A stretch of DNA of 64,000 bases. Source: Neckera pumila (lineage: Eukaryota > Streptophyta > Bryopsida > Hypnales > Neckeraceae). The notes under the pieces are model-generated. The model saw nothing but the letters and a program-made list of their open reading frames with translations, was not told the DNA's origin and searched no databases. This document shows positions 58,341 through 64,000 of this stretch, piece after piece. A program made the translations under genes and the position numbers. The stretch spans positions 26,348,545 to 26,412,544 of the forward strand of contig OZ018411.1 in assembly GCA_963969595.1 (NCBI GenBank), read 5' to 3'. The stretch's first letter is position 1, and each line of letters starts with the position of its first letter.

Positions 58341-59047
58341 ATACTAAAGGGTCCTATGTTAGATTCCACATCAATTGGGGTACCTCATAACATTGCATAT
58401 ATGAAAGGAAGTTTTGTTTGACATACCTCTATGACCTAATTAGTCACTACATGCCACTGAGTGTGAAGGAGGTATAAGAAAAATATTTTTAGAGTCTCTA
58501 GAATGATTTTAGGTAAGGTAAACTACCCCATTCTAAGTCAAATGAAAGAAAAATTATATTACTTCAAGTATTACATTCAAATTCTGAAATGTACACCACT
58601 AAAACAATTTTTTCCACAATGAACTTGTTCCCATTTAGTCTGGATTGGGGTAGTTTACCTGACACATGAGGACTAGATTCATATTTTCAAACACCAACTA
58701 AGTGCCAACATACTTTACGAAATATACGAACTCCTTACCACTGGTATCAGCATCAGCTGCTCACCAACTTGACTCCGGCATCCAAGTAGAAGAAATATCA
58801 AGGATTCAAGGTGTTCACTGGCATCTACGTATCTAATCTGAAGATAAATTCAAAGGTCCTTTCCACGACTTACAGTATTTCAAGGGTTGTTTAAAAGAAG
58901 GGGCGTCATGAAAGCGCAAAGGTGGGTGGAGCTTTGGAGCCTGGTTGGTGGATCACTCTCGAGTCTTAAATGAACCGGCCTGCAAACTATCCATCGCAAG
59001 TGCGGATTTTCTACTGCGGTAGAGAAATTAAACCAATCTTCATACAA
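58341..59047. other. Intergenic, no gene seen
   Basis: No supported ORF. GGTAAACTACCCCATTCTAA near 58517 and TAGTCTGGATTGGGGTAGTTTACC near 58638 form inverted words, perhaps the ends of a small element. Confidence 0.35.
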
Positions 59048-59326
59048 ACTACACTAAAAATGATATTTAGTGTTGGCAACACTAATTACGAACCTTGACA
59101 CTAAATATCATAAGTAAGTAACACTAAATCTAATTTCTAACACTAAATATGTTCTATGGTAAATCTGAAATCTGAAAAGGTTTATATTTAGTGTTAGAAC
59201 ACGTTAAAAAAATGAACTTGCAAAGGAAAAGATTGAAGACAAGTAAAATTGAAGACAAGTAAAATGAATGGTAGGGGGGTAAAACACTAAATGTCATACT
59301 ACACTAAATATCATTTTTAGTGTAGT
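59048..59326. mobile_element. 279-bp MITE with 26-bp inverted ends
   Basis: ACTACACTAAAAATGATATT... at 59048 is matched in inverted orientation by ...AATATCATTTTTAGTGTAGT ending at 59326, a perfect 22-26-bp TIR. TTTAGTGTT/AACACTAAA words repeat inside. The superfamily is unclear because no target duplication stands out. Confidence 0.75.
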
Positions 59327-59339
59327 GTAGCCCTGTGCC

Positions 59340-59745
59340 ATTGCCACAGCCAAAATCATATTAAAAATAATTTTCTAATTTTCTAATTCATAATAAAAAC
59401 TTTGAAATTCAATAACTTTTGCACAAACGTCCAAACGTCACGAACCCAAGCCCATGTACCCCTCCTCGCCGAACCCTTTCCGATGGTACCAAGATTGCCA
59501 CCAAAATCAAAGTAAAAGTAATTTTCTAAATTTTTGACCCATAAATACTTTGAAATTCAATAACTTCTGCACCATGGGTCCAAACGTCACAAAACCAAGT
59601 CCATGCACCCCTCCTCGTCGAGAGCTTTCCGACGGTACCAAACACACCCCTGGAGGCCTTGCGGTCTGGGAGATCTCAATGTAACAAACAAACAAAACAA
59701 AACAAAACAAATAGCCAAACTTAAGGTATGGATCACTTGGTTGTG
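59340..59745 (+). repeat. GGTACC-type dispersed repeat, copy 2
   Basis: Same order of words as 9975-10260. The middle section (AATTTTCTAA to CGATGGTACCAA) occurs twice in tandem (59370-59492 and 59519-59642). The tail is AACAAACAAAACAAAACAAA, then ATAGCCAAACTTAAGG. Confidence 0.65.
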
Positions 59746-59929
59746 ACTTGTGACTTCCGTCACCTTCTCAAAATTATTAGCCTGACAAATTTGAAGAATA
59801 TTAACTTGAAGAATCCTAGCTTCCGCACCTTACAACTAATGACTTTTTCCCTTTTTCTTTTTCTTTTTCTTTTTTGACACAAATCAAGGCTTGGATTGCA
59901 CATCGAACAAAGCAATACGCACGGCCTCT

Positions 59930-60090
59930 CTCAGCGCTGCGCCCGAGAGGCGCAGGCCTCTCTTGTCTCTTGTCGGGTTGTGCTCGGTTCGTATCTGGTC
60001 ACCCCCGCCAGGCCACTTGTGGCTGGCGGTTTTGTACTTTGCCCTTTGGAATGAAATTCCGTTTCATTTGTTCCAAAAAACAAACAAAAT
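59930..60090 (+). mobile_element. Possible retroposon 3' end
   Basis: GC-rich stretch, then TTTTGTACTTTGCCCTTTGG, then ATGAAATTCCGTTTCATTTG, then an A-rich tail (AAAAAACAAACAAAATAACA). This order resembles the 3' ends of plant LINEs. No coding part is present. Confidence 0.35.
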
Positions 60091-61344
60091 AACAACAAAA
60101 CACAGACCCCAGCCAGGGCAACTACAGTAATGATTTTCCAGTTTCAGGCATGATCATAAATTGGAATAAATGACTTAGAATGATCTGAATTAAGTTGCTT
60201 TCAGATTTGCCGTTGTTCCCATGCATCCGATGACACAGACTCCCAAGCTTGACGCATTAATTTGAATTGATCGATCTTGCATGTCTCATGAAATTCGCAA
60301 TGTGATTGGAGTCGTGTACAGGAAATCGCACCTTCTGTCCTACGAGAGTTTTTGACAGATTATTCTACAAGAGAATCAATTTGTCACACGCTTTGGCTTG
60401 CAATCCTTGCATGAGTTACATTGGGGTGTCAGAGGGCGAGACTCTCTGCAAGAAGAGGTGTCTGGTTCAATTCTCAAATTCTTTCTGAGGGATATGTATG
60501 AGAACGTGGATATTTATGAGAACGTGGATCAGCATCGTGCAGGGCTCGAAATGGAAAGAAATAAGAGAAACTGTCACGTACTCTGCACTCCTAACTAAAC
60601 TTAACCCGACCTACAGTTTTGAATTTGCGTTTCCAATTCGCTTCTGTACTCAGGACAGAAAACTCGCACTCTGACACACCTCCTATTACAACAAGAATAC
60701 CGTATGAAGTGAAGTCAAGAGCTGATTATTGTTACAATACTGGAATTAGCACACAAACCTGCAAATTCACCGACTCAACTATGGCTATGGTTGGAACAAC
60801 CTGACCCAAGCTTCACTAGAAATCCCATTCCAACCGGGAATACAACTGAAACATGATGCAAGTATGCAACATTGCCGACATGAAAAACTAGAAATATAAT
60901 CGTTAATGAAAATCAGTGTACTTGTCTTAATCAATATCAAAATGTACAAGGCCAGATAATCTCAAAACCTGGATACAGGGGAGATTCAATAGCTCGTATG
61001 GAACCGTAAATTTTCACAAAAGCAAAATGGTGTACCTGCAATTTATATTAACCCTTCTAATCTACACTTCCTCGATGCTACTCGTTCAAGCGAGACTAAC
61101 TAACTCGTGCGGAGCTAGGATTGAACATATACTAATTCACATAAGCAAGATGAGGTATCTGCAATTAAGCCTTCTGATCGATCTACACTAACTCAATGCT
61201 AATCATTCATACAAATTACAGAACCGCTACAAAACCATAGAAAAATAGTTGATGATGTGCTGCAACCGCTACCTCCTGTTGCAATTCCTCCTGTTGCAGT
61301 TCACTCTGCTAATATTTGTACAGATTACAACAAGACAATTTTAA
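60091..61344. other. Intergenic; includes the 3' flank of the gene at 61345
   Basis: No gene seen. Two diverged copies of a TTAACCCTTCTAATCTACAC / TTAAGCCTTCTGATCGATCT segment (61049 and 61165) suggest a local 116-bp duplication. Confidence 0.4.
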
Positions 61345-62208
61345 TCAACTCGTGGACTTTCTAAATTTTCGAGAACTGGAAATGCTGAGCCCCGAGAAAA
61401 GGCCACTGAAGAACGTGGAAGATCTCTTCTTCTTCTTCTTGTTCCTGCTGGAAGCCGCCGACGCGGTCGAGTCGCCGGCATGCCACGAATGCGGCGCTGG
61501 ATGCGCATTCACAACCTTACGACGCGGTTGGTGATCAACCTCGGTGTCTTCGTCCTCCCAAAGAGCCAAGCTCTCATCCACGCGCTCATCCTCCACGTCG
61601 AGTTCGCGACGGAAGCTGAGCGTCATGGCCAAACTGTCCCGTTGCGTGTCCATGGCCTCACTGGGCGCCACAACCATGAGCCTCTTCCGGTGCTCGCTTC
61701 GGAAGGCCATGTCTGAGCAGCTCGCGGAGCTGTGTCGCTTGGGCGCTTGTTGGGGGAGGAAGACGTCGTCGATGCTGCAGGTGCGACTGGCGCAGTCCAT
61801 CAGGAGGAAATCGTCGTCCGAAGTAGCGTGATTGGTGTGACTGGTGTGACTGGTGCGACTGGTACGACTGGTGCGACTGCTGCTGGCGGTGAACACTGAG
61901 CTCGTGCTGCCGTCGTTGAACTGTCCAAGCTCCGGAGATTCCAACCATGTATTCGATGGGGTGACGAGCGGGACTTCCAAGTAGCGACTTGGTGTCGGAG
62001 AAGGGTAGGCGGAGTTTCGGTAGTCTCGGAGGAATTGCTGTTGCTGCGATTTGAAGGAACTGCTGCCGTTACGGGCGTTCGGGTTCAGGGATTCCTGAAC
62101 TGTCTCTGGGATTGTCAGTCTGTATACCCCCATTGGAACCCCGGTCTCTCGTGATTCTGCTACTGCTGCTGCTGCCCCTGTTTGCGGTATCAACAACCTC
62201 CCTGGCAT
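61345..62208 (-). CDS. Hypothetical protein, 287 aa, Ser-rich with basic C-terminus
   Basis: Single-exon minus-strand frame from ATG at 62208 to stop at 61345. Its composition is richer in GC than the flanks, with no stop, so probably a real gene. There are no membrane segments. Residues 109-129 are a run of Ser-(Arg/His)-Thr triplets encoded by 9-bp tandem units. Residues 193-235 are acidic (LDVEDERVDESLALWEDED). The C-terminus (residues 257-287) has KKKKKRSS and SSRKFRKS, which could be a nuclear or membrane-binding basic tail. I do not recognise a domain; most of it looks disordered. In-frame 9-bp changes in the triplet run could make it length-variable. Confidence 0.6.
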   Translation of the reverse strand: MPGRLLIPQTGAAAAVAESRETGVPMGVYRLTIPETVQESLNPNARNGSSSFKSQQQQFLRDYRNSAYPSPTPSRYLEVPLVTPSNTWLESPELGQFNDGSTSSVFTASSSRTSRTSRTSHTSHTNHATSDDDFLLMDCASRTCSIDDVFLPQQAPKRHSSASCSDMAFRSEHRKRLMVVAPSEAMDTQRDSLAMTLSFRRELDVEDERVDESLALWEDEDTEVDHQPRRKVVNAHPAPHSWHAGDSTASAASSRNKKKKKRSSTFFSGLFSGLSISSSRKFRKSTS

Positions 62209-62997
62209 AATGTAAGTGTCATAACCTCTCTACCTCGCAACCTCCGCCGCGCAACGAAGTATCGAGCACATACAGCGAAATTCAGAACAAATTGCCAAAA
62301 TTTTACTGGTTACTGTACTCAAACTTTTACAAGGACCTAAACCGAAATGGAACTCGACCTGCACTCCTGAAACATTCTGAGACCCCATGGGACCCGAGTC
62401 ACCCACCACATCGACAGTCTCTCCGATCCTCTTAATTTCACAGGTAAACACTACTATGCCCGAATTCCGATCCTTGCCAATAATTCTTCCACAGGTAGAT
62501 GAAGTGTTACCAAAACTATTGAAACAGCAGCTTAACGAACAGGCAACCAGAAATTTTCACTGCTTGAATTCCTTGCCAATACTGTAGGTAGTCACTCTCC
62601 CACAATGCAAGTCGATGGAGCGTTAGCAAATCTACTGGAACGGGAGCTCCGATCCGCGGATCTCGCTAGTGCAGACTCGAGGCTTGCAAGACTTGCAGCA
62701 TCGATTGTAATGAGACTCGTGTATGCAGGAGTTGAAGGGTACTTATTAGTGGTCGGCACTCTTGGCGCATGTACGTAGAAGCTGAAGAGCATCCGGAGTT
62801 CTGGACAGCCGCAACTTGGTGATATCTATCCCCGCTTCACGTGCCCAGCCCACCGTTCCCCGCGGTAGCGGCGGACCTCATTACTACGCACTAGTATGCA
62901 GTAATGACGAGTTTCCTAACCACACTTATTTAGGTACGCCTGTCACCTACAATTCCATTTTCATACGTAAAAGAGTTTATACAGTATTGTCAATTAC
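62209..62997. other. Region between two minus-strand ORFs
   Basis: Probably the 5' UTR and promoter of the 287-aa gene. Overlapping short ORFs (62230-62451, 62592-62792, 62816-63001) show no motif. Confidence 0.35.
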
Positions 62998-63282
62998 TTA
63001 GTCATTGGGCTCTTCCGAGGTGAACTTAAATCGTTTTCTGGGTTGGCGAATTTTCGCCTCTCTGACGGAGTTTGAGCCTGTCAAACTCCGTCCCTCCGAG
63101 AATTGCTCCAGAATTGCGCCAGCCAGTGCTGTGAAGGTTTGTGGCAGTTTACTGCTAAAAAAAACACGCTGGTCAGGTGATGGAACAAAAGTAATTCGTC
63201 GCAAATGTCGGTCTTCTGAAACTCTGGGCGCTTGTGCACACTGAACGAGATCTTTCAGTCTGGGTGCATGAATCGTGTCCAT
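62998..63282 (-). CDS. Hypothetical small protein, 94 aa
   Basis: Minus-strand frame from ATG at 63282 to TAG at 62998. Balanced composition with a conserved-looking middle (RRITFVPSPDQRVFFSSKL, then LAGAILEQFSEGR) and a basic RKRFKF end. No signal peptide or membrane segment. I recognise no family. It could be a small gene, a terminal exon or a transposon relic. Confidence 0.35.
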   Translation of the reverse strand: MDTIHAPRLKDLVQCAQAPRVSEDRHLRRITFVPSPDQRVFFSSKLPQTFTALAGAILEQFSEGRSLTGSNSVREAKIRQPRKRFKFTSEEPND

Positions 63283-63591
63283 GCTTCACGTAATCAATTG
63301 CCTATGTGGCTATGGTGAGGGTAGATTCAATCATCATTTGGGGACTGCCATATTTTATTAACAAAATTTCATACTTGAATTTATATGAGAATTCCTCTCA
63401 CGTCGTAAAATACTCAGTTGAGTTGAGAATCCTTGTTCAGCTTGGAAAATTCAATGTATGCGGTATGCGACAGGTATGCTGCTCGCTTGCGAATGTGGGT
63501 ACATTTGAGCTGAGTTTTCCATAAGTTGTGGTTGAGTTCGGAAAGGCCCTCCAAGTAAAACAACCCTAGGACACCGCAAACACTACGTGTT
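63283..63591. other. Intergenic, no gene seen
   Basis: No supported ORF or repeat apart from the junction with the LINE-like tail at its right end. Confidence 0.35.
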
Positions 63592-64000
63592 TTTTGTTTT
63601 TTTTAACAAATGGGCGAACCCACTGCATTAAGAATCAGAACCAAAACCCACAGCCAAGCCTAACGGCTGGACAGTGAAGAGAGAGCGAGCAAAGTAACCA
63701 ACAAAACCAAAGAATCAACAAAAAGAAAACCCCTACATAAAAGAGCAAGAAGTAGGGCTAATAGAGTTCCACCTCACCACCCCATCTACCTTGCGAGCAA
63801 GCACTAGCGATTGGAGCCAAGTTTTTTCAAATCTATCCCAGTAGCCCCCACCCGTTGAGGCCGGTTTTGAGCCCTCTTTTGGGCTTTAATGAGTGCTGCT
63901 CACCCCAAATCCAATAGTGCTGTCCATATAGCTTTGTGAATGCGCTCACGGGACCACAAACATTGCATAAATACTTTACTATTCCTAGAGATCCATATGA
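63592..64000 (-). mobile_element. Probable LINE 3' end, cut by the window
   Basis: On the minus strand a broken reading (WSRERIHKAIWTALLDLG near 63880-63945, with stops soon after) is followed by noncoding sequence. It ends with TTAATGCAGTGGGTTCGCCC and an A-rich tail (TTTTTTGTTTTTTTT on the plus strand at 63591). The layout of coding remains, 3' UTR and A-rich tail fits a non-LTR retrotransposon that enters from the right edge. The family call is from impression. Confidence 0.4.

Noticed and set aside
59874..60130. Two overlapping 72-79-codon ORFs as a gene
   Set aside because: They read through the GC-rich part of a retroposon-like 3' end into its A-rich tail.
1..64000. tRNA, rRNA or CRISPR features
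   Set aside because: No cloverleaf with consensus A and B boxes, no conserved rRNA words, and no array of short direct repeats with unique spacers was found by reading.

Overview
This window looks like nuclear DNA of a land plant, and a transposon-dense part of it. The evidence is a spliced plant-type pectinesterase gene, the first exon of a chloroplast RETICULATA-RELATED-like gene, fragments of a plant-type SKI2 helicase and a SUVR-type SET-domain protein, Copia and Gypsy LTR retroelements, and several CACTA-type DNA transposons. I cannot name the species. A few retroelement proteins remind me of seedless-plant (bryophyte) repeats, but that is an impression. There is no sign of a bacterial, plastid or mitochondrial sequence, and I found no rRNA, tRNA or CRISPR array.

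Layout. 1-0.84 kb: first exon of a RER5/6-like plastid protein (minus), running off the left edge. 1.7-12.6 kb: AT-rich repeats, including a roughly 5.6-kb foldback structure (3595-9243), CATTAG-ended MITEs, a Tourist-like MITE and a GC-edged inverted-repeat element. 13.1-16.3 kb: an intact six-exon pectinesterase gene (minus). 17.8-18.5 kb: a 670-bp imperfect palindrome. 19.4-24.0 kb: a truncated Copia element with two CACTA elements nested in it. 26-34.6 kb: a decayed DDE-transposase-like gene (plus). It is split by a 5.2-kb CACTA element (27543-32762) that carries minus-strand exons of host genes: a SKI2-like helicase and a second gene I do not recognise. 38.9-39.8 kb: a SUVR-type SET-domain fragment (minus). 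40.3-46.3 kb: a decayed coiled-coil/RING-like ORF, the 3' end of a Gypsy pol, an LTR-like edge and a 550-codon gag-like ORF. 46.6-51.4 kb: tandem repeats and a 2.7-kb element with very long inverted arms. 51.6-54.3 kb: another CACTA element next to a second copy of the DDE-transposase-like gene. 55-60 kb: AT-rich dispersed repeats. 61.3-63.3 kb: two minus-strand ORFs of unknown function. 63.6-64 kb: a probable LINE tail.

The only gene I regard as complete and recognisable is the pectinesterase. The strongest unusual finding is the CACTA element at 27543-32762. It has matching ends and a 3-bp AGT target duplication, and removing it puts the interrupted transposase-like reading frame back in phase. 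It looks like a Pack-CACTA element, that is, a transposon that has picked up host-gene exons.
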